From Selenomonadaceae bacterium (GTDB lineage Bacteria; Bacillota; Negativicutes; Selenomonadales; Selenomonadaceae), in the NCBI GenBank assembly GCA_017614505.1, contig JAGABT010000012.1:1-64000 (forward strand): DNA of 64,000 nucleotides, read 5' to 3'. The notes under the pieces are model-generated. The model had not been told where the DNA came from. It saw only the letters and a program-made list of their open reading frames with translations, and made no database searches. How positions within the stretch are numbered: the stretch's first letter is position 1; every line of letters starts with the position of its first letter. Positions 8,379 to 17,818 of the stretch are shown here, one piece after another. The position numbers were made by a program, and so were the translations under genes.

Positions 8379-10373
8379 TTGTTACGCTCGATAAAAATTC
8401 TGCTGGCGTGCGCAGTTTTTCTGCTCGCGCTGGCAGTTTCAAGCTGCATGGAAGTGGTTGAGGATACGCCCGCCACGCCGGTTCACTTCGCCGACAAGTA
8501 CAACGCCACTGACAGCTGGCTGGTTTACTGGTACATCTGCGGCAGCGACCTCGAATCGAACTACGCTTCCGCCAGCCACGACCTGCAGGAAATGATTAAC
8601 GCCAAAATTCCAGATAACGTCAGCGTGCTGATTCAGGCCGGCGGTACGACCAAATGGCAAAACGCCCTTATGGAAGCCGACCAGACAAATATTTACCTCT
8701 ACAATTCCACCGGTCTGCACGAACTCGATACCCTTATCGACAGCGATATGGGCGATTCTGACACTTTAGCCAGCTTTCTGCTCTACGGCAAGCTTAATTT
8801 TGAAGCCGACCACCGCGTCTTCATTTTCTGGGATCACGGCGGCGGCAGCGTCTTCGGGCTCTGTCAGGACGAACGCACTAACAACACGCTCAGTCTGAAC
8901 GAAGTCCGTGACGCTTTCGTTTCGGTCTACGACGCTGATCCCGAAAATCCGCCGTTTGAAATTATCGGCTTCGACACCTGCCTTATGGGTACCTACGAAA
9001 TGGCGAACAATTTGTACGGCTTGTCGCGCTACATGGTCGCTTCTGAAGAGGCTGAACCAGGCAACGGCTGGGAATACACCGGTCTGCTCACCGCGCTCGG
9101 AAATAATCCGGCAATGGGCGGCGACGCGCTCGGTAAAGTTATCTGCGATACCTACTTCGCCGGCTGCGAAACCGTCATGACTGAAGATACCGTCACGCTT
9201 TCCGTCGTCGACCTTTCAAAAATGCCCGCGCTCCGTAAAGCCTACGAAAATTTTGGAATTGAGGCGCTGAAACTTTCCGCTGAAAATCCGCGCCAGTTTT
9301 TCTCAACCTTCGCCCGTCACGCTAAGCGCGCGGAAAATTACGGCGGCAATACCCGCGAAAAAGGCTACTTCGACATGCTCGACATTGGCGATTTGGCTAA
9401 GCGTTCCCAGAAACTTTTGCCGCAAACTTCCAACAATCTGATTAACGCTATCGGTGACTCCGTTGTCTACAAAGTTCGCGGCGTCTACCGCGACCGTGGC
9501 ACGGGACTTTCCGCCTTCTACCCCTACGACGGGCAGGCTGGAATGTTCAACATGTACGCGAAAATTAAATCCGCGCCGCGTCCGCAGAAATATCTGTACT
9601 ACCACCTGCTTTCCGGCGAACTTCCTCTCGACGCCGAAGTTTTACTCAACACCGAAATCGTTCAGGAACCAGTCGTTGTGGAAGAATTAAAAACTAAAAT
9701 TTTCGCTATCGAAGACCTTGAGGACACGCCGATTCAAATCGACAGCAAGAATAACGCTTTCGTTCAGCTGACGAAGGAGCAGACTGAAATTCTCGCCAAC
9801 GTCGTCTGCAACCTGGCTTACGTCGACGAGGCGAACGATTTGATTCTGTACCTCGGCAGCGGCGCGGATATTGAACTGGACTGGGACAAGGGATTTTTCC
9901 GCGACCATTTCGACGGCACATGGCCAATGCTTGACGGTCACCCCGTTTACATCGAAGTTACCGCCAGCGAGGACAATTACAACCTGTATTCCATTCCGAT
10001 TAAGCTGAACGGCACCCGCGCGAATCTCGAAGTTGTCTACGACCGCAAAAAGTCCAGCTACAAAATTCTCGGCGTGCGCGGCGTCAATGAACGCGGAATG
10101 TCCGACAAAAATCTGATTAAGCTCAAAGCCGGCGACAAAATTACCACGCTCCACTATGGCATTTCAATCAGCGGCGGCGATACAGATTTTACTGAAGTCG
10201 AAGTCGACACGTTCAAAATTGGCGACAAGCCGCGCTTTGCCGTCGAGGAAATTGCTGACGGCGAATACCTCTACTGCTTCGAGTTTATCACGCCGAATAA
10301 CGAGAGCGCGTCGTCCGAGTTCATCAACTTCACGATAAAAGACGGAAAAATTTACACTTCCCGCGTGGAATAA
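8379..10373 (+). CDS. Clostripain-family (C11) cysteine peptidase, predicted lipoprotein
   Basis: About 664 residues from TTG 8379 (GGGGG 8 nt upstream). The N-terminus is a lipoprotein signal with a lipobox-like AVSSC, so the protein is probably anchored outside the cytoplasm. The C11 catalytic pair is visible: His in FWDHGGGS (near residue 152) and Cys in GFDTCLMG (near residue 199). WLVYWYICGSDLES is the usual opening of the domain. The C-terminal half (about 420-664) is beta-rich and not recognised. Family members cleave after Arg and are often self-activating; the target here is unknown. A terminator follows. Confidence 0.88.
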   Translation: MLRSIKILLACAVFLLALAVSSCMEVVEDTPATPVHFADKYNATDSWLVYWYICGSDLESNYASASHDLQEMINAKIPDNVSVLIQAGGTTKWQNALMEADQTNIYLYNSTGLHELDTLIDSDMGDSDTLASFLLYGKLNFEADHRVFIFWDHGGGSVFGLCQDERTNNTLSLNEVRDAFVSVYDADPENPPFEIIGFDTCLMGTYEMANNLYGLSRYMVASEEAEPGNGWEYTGLLTALGNNPAMGGDALGKVICDTYFAGCETVMTEDTVTLSVVDLSKMPALRKAYENFGIEALKLSAENPRQFFSTFARHAKRAENYGGNTREKGYFDMLDIGDLAKRSQKLLPQTSNNLINAIGDSVVYKVRGVYRDRGTGLSAFYPYDGQAGMFNMYAKIKSAPRPQKYLYYHLLSGELPLDAEVLLNTEIVQEPVVVEELKTKIFAIEDLEDTPIQIDSKNNAFVQLTKEQTEILANVVCNLAYVDEANDLILYLGSGADIELDWDKGFFRDHFDGTWPMLDGHPVYIEVTASEDNYNLYSIPIKLNGTRANLEVVYDRKKSSYKILGVRGVNERGMSDKNLIKLKAGDKITTLHYGISISGGDTDFTEVEVDTFKIGDKPRFAVEEIADGEYLYCFEFITPNNESASSEFINFTIKDGKIYTSRVE

Positions 10374-10397
10374 AACTTCGTTGCACGCAAAAAAATT

Positions 10398-10435
10398 GCC
10401 GACGGGATTTTCAGTCCTGCCGGCTTTTATTTTTA
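10398..10435 (+). terminator. Intrinsic terminator after the C11 peptidase gene
   Basis: Stem GCCGACGGGA with TCCTGCCGGC (10398-10424) followed by a T-rich tract. It is nearly identical to the pfkA terminator at 8093. Confidence 0.65.
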
Positions 10436-10449
10436 AGCGGAGAAAATTT

Positions 10450-10932
10450 ATGCGTAAAATAATCATTTTGATAACGTCGACGCTGGGGATAATAATCTTC
10501 GTGCCGATGCTCGGCTTCGGCTGGATAAGCACAATCTTCGGGCAGATTCTGCAATTCGTCAGCGTGCTGTTCAATTTTGCAGGCAGCCTACTCGGAATTT
10601 GCTGGGAAAAAATAATTTATCTGCTGTGGCAGGGATGGCATTTCGTCACGACAACTTTCAACTGGCTGGCAAATTATTTCGTGCTGCGGTACGTCGACGC
10701 CGGATTCCTGCCGCCAATCGCCTCGACAATTTTCCTGACGCTCCTGCAGTGGTTCGCGTTCACCCGAAAAATAATGAACAAAGTGCGCGCGCGGCTGAAG
10801 TTCGCGTTCAAGTGGACGAAAATCAAGCTGGCGAAAGTCGCGCAGAAATTTTTGCATTTAGGGAGAAACCTGCGCGAAAGGGCGAACGCTTTGAAACAAT
10901 CCGCGCTGGAAAAATTTAAAAGCCTGCTCTAG
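10450..10932 (+). CDS. Membrane protein of unknown function
   Basis: 160 residues from ATG 10450 (GCGGAGA upstream). The first 30 residues form a hydrophobic segment ([20 protein letters not shown]). A second long hydrophobic, aromatic-rich stretch spans about 30-60, and another lies near residue 97 ([15 protein letters not shown]). The last 50 residues are strongly basic and helical ([19 protein letters not shown]), likely on the cytoplasmic face. No known domain is recognised. It ends tail-to-tail with murA: the two stop codons share the palindrome CTAG at 10929-10932. Confidence 0.6.
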   Translation: MRKIIILITSTLGIIIFVPMLGFGWISTIFGQILQFVSVLFNFAGSLLGICWEKIIYLLWQGWHFVTTTFNWLANYFVLRYVDAGFLPPIASTIFLTLLQWFAFTRKIMNKVRARLKFAFKWTKIKLAKVAQKFLHLGRNLRERANALKQSALEKFKSLL

Positions 10933-12194
10933 TTATCGACGCGCTTAATATCGGCGCCGAGGCTGACGAGTTTCGCAACAAGATTATCGTAGCCGCGGTC
11001 GATGTGGTGAATGTAGCCAATCTGCGTTTCGCCCTCCGCCACAAGACCGGCTAGGACGATAGCGGCGCCCGCGCGAAGGTCGGTAGCCTTAACCTGACAG
11101 CCGGTAAGTTTTTCGCGCCCCTCGACGATTGAAGTCCGCCCGTCGATTTTAATTTTGGCGCCCATACGCCGGAGCTCGTCCACGTGCATGAACCGATTTT
11201 CAAAAACAGTTTCGGTAACGACGCTCGTGCCTTCGGAAATTGTCAGCATCGCCATGAACTGCGCCTGCATATCAGTCGGAAAACCAGGATAGGGCAGAGT
11301 CTTAATGTCAACCGCGCGCGGGCGTCTGTCGCAGGAAACGCGAACGCCGTCCACGTCCTCGACAACCGTCACGCCAGCTTCCTTGAGCTTGGCGATAACC
11401 GGCTTCAAATGCTCGCTGATAGCGTTGGCAATGTAAACATTTCCGCGCGTCATGGCGGCGGCTATCATGTAGGTACCGGCTTCAATCCGGTCGGGAATAA
11501 TCGTGTAGTCATGCGCCACGAGCTTTTTGACGCCTTCGATTTTTATGACGTTCGTACCGGCGCCGCGAATTTTCGCGCCCATGATATTCAGGAAGTTGGC
11601 AAGGTCGACGATTTCCGGCTCCTGCGCAGGATTTTCAAGAACGGTCTGCCCTTCAGCCATCGACGCCGCCATTAAAATATTTTCCGTCGCGCCGACGCTG
11701 GGGAAGTCCAGATAAATCCGCGCGCCCTTCAAGCCGTTGGGCGCAACTGCGGAAATATCGCCGTGTCCGCTTTCGATTTTAGCGCCGAGCGCCGCGAAAC
11801 CTTTCAAGTGCAAATCGATAGGACGCGTGCCGATAGCGCAGCCGCCAGGCAGAGAAATTTTCGCCTCGCCGTGCCGCGCGAGCAGAGGTCCCATGATAAG
11901 AAACGACGCGCGCATTTTCCGTACCAGGTCATAAGGCGCCGTGACATTTTCGATATTTGCCGCGTCGACGAAAAGTTCATTTTTTTCCGGCACGTGACGA
12001 ACTTTGACGCCGAGCGTGCGCAAAACCGCGCTGATAGTTTTCACGTCGTCAAGGTTGGGAACTTCTTCGAGGCGGGTTTCCCCGTCCTGTCCCAGAATAG
12101 TGGCGGCGATAATCGGCAGCACGGCATTTTTGGCGCCGCTGATTTTAACCGTGCCCTGAAGCCTTTTCCCGCCGTGTACAACAAGTCTCTCCAA
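10929..12194 (-). CDS. murA: UDP-N-acetylglucosamine 1-carboxyvinyltransferase MurA
   Basis: First committed step of peptidoglycan synthesis: transfers enolpyruvate from PEP to UDP-GlcNAc in the cytoplasm. Seen are [20 protein letters not shown] at the start, the substrate-loop Cys in GGCAIGTRP (fosfomycin target) and [14 protein letters not shown] at 12194 is chosen because it gives MERLVVHGG, the family's usual start, with AGGA 9 nt upstream; a TTG three codons earlier overlaps that site. About 421 residues. It lies 18 bp downstream of the S55-domain gene and is probably in the same transcript. Confidence 0.96.
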   Translation of the reverse strand: MERLVVHGGKRLQGTVKISGAKNAVLPIIAATILGQDGETRLEEVPNLDDVKTISAVLRTLGVKVRHVPEKNELFVDAANIENVTAPYDLVRKMRASFLIMGPLLARHGEAKISLPGGCAIGTRPIDLHLKGFAALGAKIESGHGDISAVAPNGLKGARIYLDFPSVGATENILMAASMAEGQTVLENPAQEPEIVDLANFLNIMGAKIRGAGTNVIKIEGVKKLVAHDYTIIPDRIEAGTYMIAAAMTRGNVYIANAISEHLKPVIAKLKEAGVTVVEDVDGVRVSCDRRPRAVDIKTLPYPGFPTDMQAQFMAMLTISEGTSVVTETVFENRFMHVDELRRMGAKIKIDGRTSIVEGREKLTGCQVKATDLRAGAAIVLAGLVAEGETQIGYIHHIDRGYDNLVAKLVSLGADIKRVDN

Positions 12195-12212
12195 ACTCTT
12201 CAATCCTTCCGG

Positions 12213-13979
12213 CTAAATTTTATCGACGTTGATTGTCACCTGAATCACGTTGTCAATTATATACTTCGTGTCAACCTTGTTATTCGCAGGCGTGGGCGGC
12301 TTTATTCCGAGTTTCTTGAACCGCTCCTGAGCTTTTTTAGCGCGCTTGATATTTTCCAGAATTTCCTTTTGCGTTTTGGGAATGCTGGCGGCGCCGAGCT
12401 CAATTATCAGCTGATTATTTTTATTCGCGCTGATCAGCTTTTTAATTTTGTCGTCGAAAATTTTCTTAGGCGTGCCGGTGGAAGGCTTAACGACGTTGGT
12501 ATTTGCCGGAACTACGGGAACGAGCGCGCCGCCGTGCAGGTCAAGTACCAGCGGACCTTCCTTTTGATTGAGCGGGACGGTATACGGCACGACTATGACA
12601 TCTTCGGGCTTGCGGTAGGGCTGGAGCGTGATAACGAGGTTGACAGTTTCGCCAGGCTTGACGCGTTTTTTATCTGCGAAGGCGGAAACGAGCGAGGCGG
12701 TCTGCCTTTCGCGGTTGAGCGTCATGTTCACATCGATTCCTGAAATGGCTGATTCTTCGGTAGTATTCGAGCAGACGAGCGTTAAAGCCTGCAGGAGTTC
12801 AGTAATTGCCTGCTGTCCGACGTCGGCGGTGCTGTAAAAAACATTTTGCCGCGTGATATTTCCATCTTCCACGGCGTTGGTTTTAATTCCGAAATCGACG
12901 GCGACGGTGGCTTCAGCAGTTTCATCGGCGGTTTTGTTGAACGCGGAATAAGCTATAGCCGCGCCGAGTTTCGGCAGCAGATTTTCGTTGTAGGCGATAT
13001 TGGCGCTGTAAGTTTCGGTTTTGTCAAGCGTTTCGTCTTTAATCGTGACGTTGATTGGCACGGTCGAAGGGAAATTGCCGAGAATACCGGCGACGCCAGA
13101 TTCGCGATCCTGATTGATTCTGCCGATGATATTTCCGACGCTGGAAATTTTCATGCCGTTGCCGATAACGCCGTTGACCGCGGCGATAACTGAAGCGTCA
13201 GTCATGAAATAGTTGACGTTGCCGCCGTGCGAAAAGGGGTGCCCGAAGCCGAGGATTCGGTTGCCGTCGACGGCGGTAACAGTGCCGGTTGCGCCAACGA
13301 GAAAATCTCCATAGACGACCGCCACGCCCATAGCCGCGCCAGGCTTAATCGTGGCGTTGTACTTGATTTGGCTGGCGGTATCGGATTTTGCTGCCACGAA
13401 AAAATTTTCAAAGCCGAAGGGTTTCATTTCGCGTTCGAGAAATTTCAAGCCGCTGCTGTCGAAGCCGCTGAAAAACATGACGGATTTTTCCTCAGCAGAT
13501 TTTTCTTCGTCAGCCGGAACTTCTGAATCAGTTTCGGTTTCATCAGTTTTTTCGTCCAGCTGAACGGGCGGCGCAAATTCCTTGATGTCGGGTAAGTCCC
13601 AGATTTTGAGCATATTCTCGATTGGCGTGATAAAAAAAGTGCGCGGGTTCATTTCCTTGATACCGGCAGAGAGCGCGCCGACGAGTTTGCCGTCGATATA
13701 AACGGGGCTGCCGCTCATACCCTGCAGGACGCCGCCGGTTTTGTCTATGACGCTGCCGGACGCCTCCGCCATAATCATTTTCGAGGAGCCTTTGCCGTTA
13801 TCCATAAGTCCAATAATTTTTACGTCGAAAGGTTCTATTGCGCCGCTCTGGTCGACGACGGTATAGGCAACGCCGTTCATTCCGCTCTGAACTTTTTCCA
13901 GCGGCATGATTTCCGGCATTGCAAAAGTCGTGCGCATTCCTAACAGGAAAGTCAGCGCGAAGGTTAAAAATAATTTCAA
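12213..13979 (-). CDS. Exported SpoIVB/S55-peptidase-domain protein
   Basis: About 588 residues with an N-terminal signal sequence (KLFLTFALTFLLGMRTTFA). Residues about 25-290 match the SpoIVB peptidase S55 domain, including GMNGVAYTVV and the catalytic-Ser region LQGMSGSPVYIDGKLVGALS, with a GHPFSHGG-type motif later. True SpoIVB has a PDZ domain and is about 430 residues; here the S55 domain comes first and a long beta-rich C-terminal region follows, so a sporulation role should not be assumed. An extended -10 (TGTTATAAT, minus strand, 14017-14022) lies about 40 bp upstream. Start TTG 13979 or GTG 13988. Confidence 0.75.
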   Translation of the reverse strand: MKLFLTFALTFLLGMRTTFAMPEIMPLEKVQSGMNGVAYTVVDQSGAIEPFDVKIIGLMDNGKGSSKMIMAEASGSVIDKTGGVLQGMSGSPVYIDGKLVGALSAGIKEMNPRTFFITPIENMLKIWDLPDIKEFAPPVQLDEKTDETETDSEVPADEEKSAEEKSVMFFSGFDSSGLKFLEREMKPFGFENFFVAAKSDTASQIKYNATIKPGAAMGVAVVYGDFLVGATGTVTAVDGNRILGFGHPFSHGGNVNYFMTDASVIAAVNGVIGNGMKISSVGNIIGRINQDRESGVAGILGNFPSTVPINVTIKDETLDKTETYSANIAYNENLLPKLGAAIAYSAFNKTADETAEATVAVDFGIKTNAVEDGNITRQNVFYSTADVGQQAITELLQALTLVCSNTTEESAISGIDVNMTLNRERQTASLVSAFADKKRVKPGETVNLVITLQPYRKPEDVIVVPYTVPLNQKEGPLVLDLHGGALVPVVPANTNVVKPSTGTPKKIFDDKIKKLISANKNNQLIIELGAASIPKTQKEILENIKRAKKAQERFKKLGIKPPTPANNKVDTKYIIDNVIQVTINVDKI

Positions 13980-14069
13980 AAATCCCACCTCATTCGTCGG
14001 AAATAAAATTTACTGCATTATAACACGTTTGGAATTTAGTTCATAGCTGGCGGAAAAATTTTTTTGCAG

Positions 14070-14098
14070 TTGACAAAATCCGGCGTTTATGAAAGAAT
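14070..14098 (+). promoter_or_regulatory. Predicted promoter of the 14139 gene
   Basis: TTGACA (14070-14075), a 17-bp spacer, and AAGAAT (14093-14098) with TG one base upstream. Confidence 0.5.
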
Positions 14099-14138
14099 GT
14101 TTTCGGTCGAATTTTGAAAGATTTGGCAGGTGATTATT

Positions 14139-14870
14139 TTGGAAACTGTGGAAGCTCAGGCGCTTTTGGCGCCGGAAACCGCGAACATGCTGATAATTTT
14201 GAGTCTGGCTCTGAATTTAGTTTTGCTGGTAGGATTTGCATTTTTGTGGGCAACGCGGCGGCGCGAACTTGAAGTAAGCAAGCTGGAAAATTCTATCCAG
14301 AAACTTTCCAACAACGTCAAGCGCCTTGAAAAGCGAATCGAAGAAAAAAATCCGCGCGTGGTGCATACGCTGCCGGACATTAAACCTTTTGGCATGGGCT
14401 TTGACGAAGAAAGCGTAGAGGAGCGAAAGTCTGCGCAGGAGGCAACCGCTGAAGGAAACGACGAATACGCCAGTCTCTGGGAAAAATTTATCGCGGATTA
14501 CAATCTGCTCGCCGGAAGCATGAACGTTCCGAGACAGCTTGAGGCGTGCGAAAAATTTGTCTACGATAACAGCCTGCGAATGCTGCTCTACGGCGGCGCA
14601 ATGAATTTTCTGCCCGCTATCGAAGTCAGCGAGAGCAACTACTGGGCGTGGAAAATTCCCGACACGAAAAATATTTACGCCATCGTTCCCAATCCAATGC
14701 GCCCCTGCGATAAGGTCGTTTACGAGAGCGGCGGACTCAGGCAGATTTTTGACATGGACTACAACGGCGGCGTTTTCAGAAAATATATCATTGAACGCCC
14801 CGCAACTTTCGTCAGTGTCAGCGGCTGGCAGCTCCAGGAACGCGGAAGGCTCGAACTCGAAAAGGAATAA
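14139..14870 (+). CDS. Single-pass membrane protein with coiled coil, unknown function
   Basis: About 243 residues from TTG 14139 (GCAGG 8 nt upstream; GTG 14130 is possible). Residues about 17-38 form one membrane helix (MLIILSLALNLVLLVGFAFL), followed by a basic stop-transfer RRRE and a coiled coil of about 35 residues. A soluble domain of about 130 residues follows (from NDEYASLWEKFIADYNLL), with aromatic-rich WKIPDTKNIYAIVPNP; it is not recognised. It sits alone between divergent and convergent neighbours and ends before repeat copy B, whose T-tract probably terminates it. Confidence 0.6.
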   Translation: METVEAQALLAPETANMLIILSLALNLVLLVGFAFLWATRRRELEVSKLENSIQKLSNNVKRLEKRIEEKNPRVVHTLPDIKPFGMGFDEESVEERKSAQEATAEGNDEYASLWEKFIADYNLLAGSMNVPRQLEACEKFVYDNSLRMLLYGGAMNFLPAIEVSESNYWAWKIPDTKNIYAIVPNPMRPCDKVVYESGGLRQIFDMDYNGGVFRKYIIERPATFVSVSGWQLQERGRLELEKE

Positions 14871-14884
14871 GCTATAATAAAATT

Positions 14885-14989
14885 AACTTTCTTTCTGTGG
14901 AGAAAGAAAGTTACAAAGAAAGCCAGCCCGCTGCATTCGCATCCGGCGAATGGCGCGGGCGGCGCCCCGTCCATGGGGCGCCTCTTTTT
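14885..14989 (+). repeat. Three-stem intergenic repeat, copy B (type I)
   Basis: Stem 1 AACTTTCTTTCT/AGAAAGAAAGTT (14885-14912, loop GTGG). Stem 2 has outer GCCCGC/GCGGGC with inner CATTCGC/GCGAATG. Stem 3 GGCGCCCC/GGGGCGCC (14961-14982) is followed by CTTTTT-type tract. The last Ts overlap the korC stop codon on the other strand. It lies between convergent genes, well placed to terminate the plus-strand gene. Confidence 0.9.
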
Positions 14990-15512
14990 AGTTTACGGCG
15001 TTGAATCCAATTTCAAGCGCCAGCATATTTTGTTCGACCGTGTGCGGCGGTACTCGATTCGCCACGGATTTTTTTATTGTCTCGAAGTCCACGAGCTTTG
15101 TGACTTTCGCCAGCACGCCCAGCGCGACGATATTTGCGAACAGCGCCTTGCCGACCTTTTCAACTGCCAGTTTAGTTATCGGCACGCGGATTATGTTTTT
15201 GAACGCGGGCGGCGCCGGCACCAAATCTTCGTCCAGAATCAGCACGCCTTCGGGGTTTAAATCCGTGTAATACTTGTCCGCCGCCTTCTGCGTCATTGCC
15301 AGCACGAAGTCCGGCGCCTTAACGTGCGGGTGGAAAATTTTTTCGTCGTCAATTATGACTTCGGATTTCGACGCCCCGCCGCGCGCTTCAGGTCCGTAAG
15401 ACTGCGACTGAACCGCCTGCTTGCCCTCGGAAACCGCCGCTTCCGCCAGAATTATCGCCGCAGTTATCACGCCCTGCCCGCCGGAGCCGGATAATCTCAA
15501 CTGTTTTCTCAT
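14988..15512 (-). CDS. 2-oxoacid:ferredoxin oxidoreductase, gamma subunit
   Basis: Gamma subunit of the four-subunit CoA-acylating 2-oxoacid:acceptor oxidoreductases (2-oxoglutarate or 2-ketoisovalerate type); 174 residues. It opens with RLSGSGGQGVITAAIIL and contains SYGPEARGGASKSEVII, both diagnostic of the gamma/EKR-type domain. The start codon overlaps the beta-subunit stop by 4 bp. It is the last gene of a ferredoxin-alpha-beta-gamma operon (promoter at 17773-17800). Gene order and subunit sizes fit KorDABC, but substrate cannot be fixed from sequence. Confidence 0.92.
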   Translation of the reverse strand: MRKQLRLSGSGGQGVITAAIILAEAAVSEGKQAVQSQSYGPEARGGASKSEVIIDDEKIFHPHVKAPDFVLAMTQKAADKYYTDLNPEGVLILDEDLVPAPPAFKNIIRVPITKLAVEKVGKALFANIVALGVLAKVTKLVDFETIKKSVANRVPPHTVEQNMLALEIGFNAVN

Positions 15513-16336
15513 TTCGCACCTCCGGCAATTTCTCTGACGTGTTCATACGCCTCGTCGTAAGTTTCAGTTTCCGCGCGGTAGAAAAGTCCAATCGGAAATT
15601 TGTCGCCGGTCTTTTTATCGTCGGTGAGCTTGTCCCAGACATTTTTCATCACGGCGTTATCGCGCATCCACGCCATCATTTTCGCAGGCTCGCCAATTTT
15701 ATTCCGGCGCCCATAAGCCGTGGGACACTGAACCAGCGCCTCGATAAACGAAAAGCCCCTGTTGCTCAAGCCGTCCTCAATCATTTTCGTCAAGTGCTGA
15801 ACGTGAAACGCCGTCGAACGCGCAACGTAAGTGGCACCGGCAGCCTCGGCGAGCTTGCAGGCGTCAAACGGTCTGTCAATCGAACCGTAAGGCGCAGTCG
15901 TAGCCTTTTTGCCGAGCGGCGTCATTGGCGAAGCCTGTCCGCCAGTCATACCATAAATGTTATTGTTGAACAGAATTACCGTCAAATCGACGTTGCGCCG
16001 GCAGCCGTGAATGAAATGGTTGCCGCCAATCGCCGTGCAGTCGCCGTCGCCCGTGATAACGATAACATTCAGCGCGGGATTCGCCAGCTTGATACCCGTC
16101 GCGAAAGGAATAGCCCTGCCGTGCGCCGTGTGGAGCGTGTCGAAGTCCATGTAGCCGCTGGCGCGCGAAGAACAGCCAATCCCGCTGACGATAATCGTGT
16201 TGTCCTGCGTCCAGCCGAGCTTTTTCTCGACCGCCTGCACGATAGCCTTCATGACAATGCCGTTACCGCAGCCAGGGCACCACAAATGCGGCAGTCGATT
16301 CTGCCGGAAAAATTTTTCATAGGAGCGCTCACTCAT
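15509..16336 (-). CDS. 2-oxoacid:ferredoxin oxidoreductase, beta subunit (TPP-binding)
   Basis: About 275 residues. It carries the thiamine diphosphate site: HLWCPGCGNG near the N-terminus, GDGDCTAIGGNHFIHG and ILFNNNIYGMTGGQ, which together bind the diphosphate and Mg2+. The enzyme oxidatively decarboxylates a 2-oxoacid with CoA and reduces ferredoxin (or runs in reverse in anaerobes). ATG at 16336 has AGG 9 nt upstream; an ATG two codons earlier is closer to that site. It overlaps korA and korC, so the operon is translationally coupled. Confidence 0.93.
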   Translation of the reverse strand: MSERSYEKFFRQNRLPHLWCPGCGNGIVMKAIVQAVEKKLGWTQDNTIIVSGIGCSSRASGYMDFDTLHTAHGRAIPFATGIKLANPALNVIVITGDGDCTAIGGNHFIHGCRRNVDLTVILFNNNIYGMTGGQASPMTPLGKKATTAPYGSIDRPFDACKLAEAAGATYVARSTAFHVQHLTKMIEDGLSNRGFSFIEALVQCPTAYGRRNKIGEPAKMMAWMRDNAVMKNVWDKLTDDKKTGDKFPIGLFYRAETETYDEAYEHVREIAGGAK

Positions 16337-17480
16337 TGCCATTCACCTCGCTAACCATTTCATCAATCGCCGCCTCAATTTCCTCCGGCTCGAAAATCGT
16401 CATGTCGTATTTCGCGCAGAGTTTCACGGCGCACTGACCTTTCGCCGCGCGCTCAACTTCACCGACAATCTGCCCGTAGTTCAGTTCAGCGACGATAAGC
16501 CCGCGAACTTTTTTCGCAAGCTCGGAAATAATTTTGTCCGCGAACGGGAAAATCGTAACCAGCCTGATAAAACCGACTTTGACGCCGCGTTTCCTCGCAT
16601 TGAGAACAGCCTCGTAAGCCGTGCGCGCAGTTCCGCCAAACGCTACGACCGCAAATTCCGCGTCGTCCATAAATTCTTCCTGCACGTCGATAATTTCATC
16701 AGCCGCGCGGGAAATTTTTTCGTGCATGCGCTTAATCGATTCGCGCGTAACTTTCGGACTGCCGCTCGGAAAACCAGTTTCATCGTGAATCAAGCCGGTA
16801 ACGTGGACGTGGTAGCCTTCGCCGAAATTGGCAACGTTCGGCACCAAATCTTCGTCCTGCGCGTAAGGTTCGTAGCCTTCAGCGCGGGATTTTTTCGGCT
16901 GACGGCGCGGGTAAATTTCAATTTCATTTTCAGCGGGCAGTTCAACACTTTCGCGCAGGTGTCCGACAATTTCGTCCATGAGCAGAATTACCGGCGTGCG
17001 GAATCTTTCCGCGTAGTTCACCGAGCGTACCGCCAAATCGAACGCCTCACGCACGCTCCACGGGCTGAGCACGATTATCGAATGGTCGCCGTGCGTCCCC
17101 CAGCGCGCCTGCATTACGTCTCCCTGCGAAGGCGCTGTAGGCTGCCCTGTCGAAGGTCCTACGCGCTGCACGTTCACGATGACCACGGGAATTTCCGTCG
17201 CCGCCGCAAAGCCGATAAGCTCCTGCTTGAGCGAAATTCCTGGTCCCGAAGACGCCGTTAAAACTTTTTTCCCTGCCAGCGACGCGCCCAAAACTACGCC
17301 CATGCTCGCAATTTCGTCTTCCATCTGTATGAATGTGCCGCCGACCTGCGGCAGAAGTTTCGCCATTCCCTCGGCAATTTCCGTCGAAGGCGTGATTGGA
17401 TAGCCGCCGAAAAATCTGACGCCTGCCGCCAGCGCGCCTTCCGCAACCGCCTCGTTGCCCTGCATAAGTCTCGCGCTCAT
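16329..17480 (-). CDS. 2-oxoacid:ferredoxin oxidoreductase, alpha subunit
   Basis: 383 residues. GGYPITPSTEIAEGMAKLLP and MEDEIASMGVVLGASLAGKKVLT belong to the PYR domain that pairs with the TPP-bearing beta subunit. SSGPGISLKQELIGFAAATEIP and QPTAPSQGDVMQARWGTHGD follow, and the second half is the transketolase C-terminal-like domain. ATG at 17480 overlaps the ferredoxin-subunit stop in an ATGA. There is no fused gamma domain, in agreement with a separate gamma gene at the operon's end. Confidence 0.94.
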   Translation of the reverse strand: MSARLMQGNEAVAEGALAAGVRFFGGYPITPSTEIAEGMAKLLPQVGGTFIQMEDEIASMGVVLGASLAGKKVLTASSGPGISLKQELIGFAAATEIPVVIVNVQRVGPSTGQPTAPSQGDVMQARWGTHGDHSIIVLSPWSVREAFDLAVRSVNYAERFRTPVILLMDEIVGHLRESVELPAENEIEIYPRRQPKKSRAEGYEPYAQDEDLVPNVANFGEGYHVHVTGLIHDETGFPSGSPKVTRESIKRMHEKISRAADEIIDVQEEFMDDAEFAVVAFGGTARTAYEAVLNARKRGVKVGFIRLVTIFPFADKIISELAKKVRGLIVAELNYGQIVGEVERAAKGQCAVKLCAKYDMTIFEPEEIEAAIDEMVSEVNGNE

Positions 17481-17737
17481 TTTTCAGCCTCCTCGACAGT
17501 TATGCTCAGCCCCGTCGTCTCGTCAAAGCGCTGAACTTTTTTAGGAACAACCTTGTCCATGAAAATCGCGTAGTCAGGACAGCGCAGTTCGCACTGCCCG
17601 CACGCTATGCATTTATCGTGATTCGCCACGTAAACTTTCCCCAGCGTATCCAGCGTTAAAACCTGTCTTGGGCAAAACGCCACGCAAATTCCGCAGCCTT
17701 TGCACCGCTCAGGTTTCAGAGTGAACTCCGACTTCAT
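17477..17737 (-). CDS. 2-oxoacid:ferredoxin oxidoreductase, ferredoxin-like delta subunit
   Basis: 86 residues with two [4Fe-4S] motifs, CKGCGICVAFCP and CIACGQCELRCP. It passes electrons from the catalytic subunits to ferredoxin. ATG at 17737 lies 6 nt after GGAGGG. It is the first gene of the operon, directly downstream of a consensus promoter. Confidence 0.93.
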   Translation of the reverse strand: MKSEFTLKPERCKGCGICVAFCPRQVLTLDTLGKVYVANHDKCIACGQCELRCPDYAIFMDKVVPKKVQRFDETTGLSITVEEAEK

Positions 17738-17772
17738 CAAAAGCCCTCCCGTTATTTTTAAGATACCGGCGA

Positions 17773-17800
17773 ATTATACCACGTAGAAACTTTTTTGCAA
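17773..17800 (-). promoter_or_regulatory. Predicted promoter of the oxidoreductase operon
   Basis: Minus strand TTGCAA (17795-17800), a 16-bp spacer, TATAAT (17773-17778), 35 bp upstream of the delta-subunit start. Confidence 0.7.
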
Positions 17801-17818
17801 AGCCGCCCGCGAATGTAT

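Noticed and set aside
11763..12743. 326-codon plus-strand frame
   Set aside because: Antisense to murA and the S55-domain gene; its composition is that of a reversed coding strand.
12213..13979. Call of sporulation protein SpoIVB
   Set aside because: Only the S55 domain matches. There is no PDZ domain, the length is larger, and no sporulation gene is nearby, so the specific name is not justified.
14872..14880. TATAAT-like string just after the 14139 gene
   Set aside because: It is directly before repeat copy B and converges on korC; no -35 and no gene downstream on that strand.
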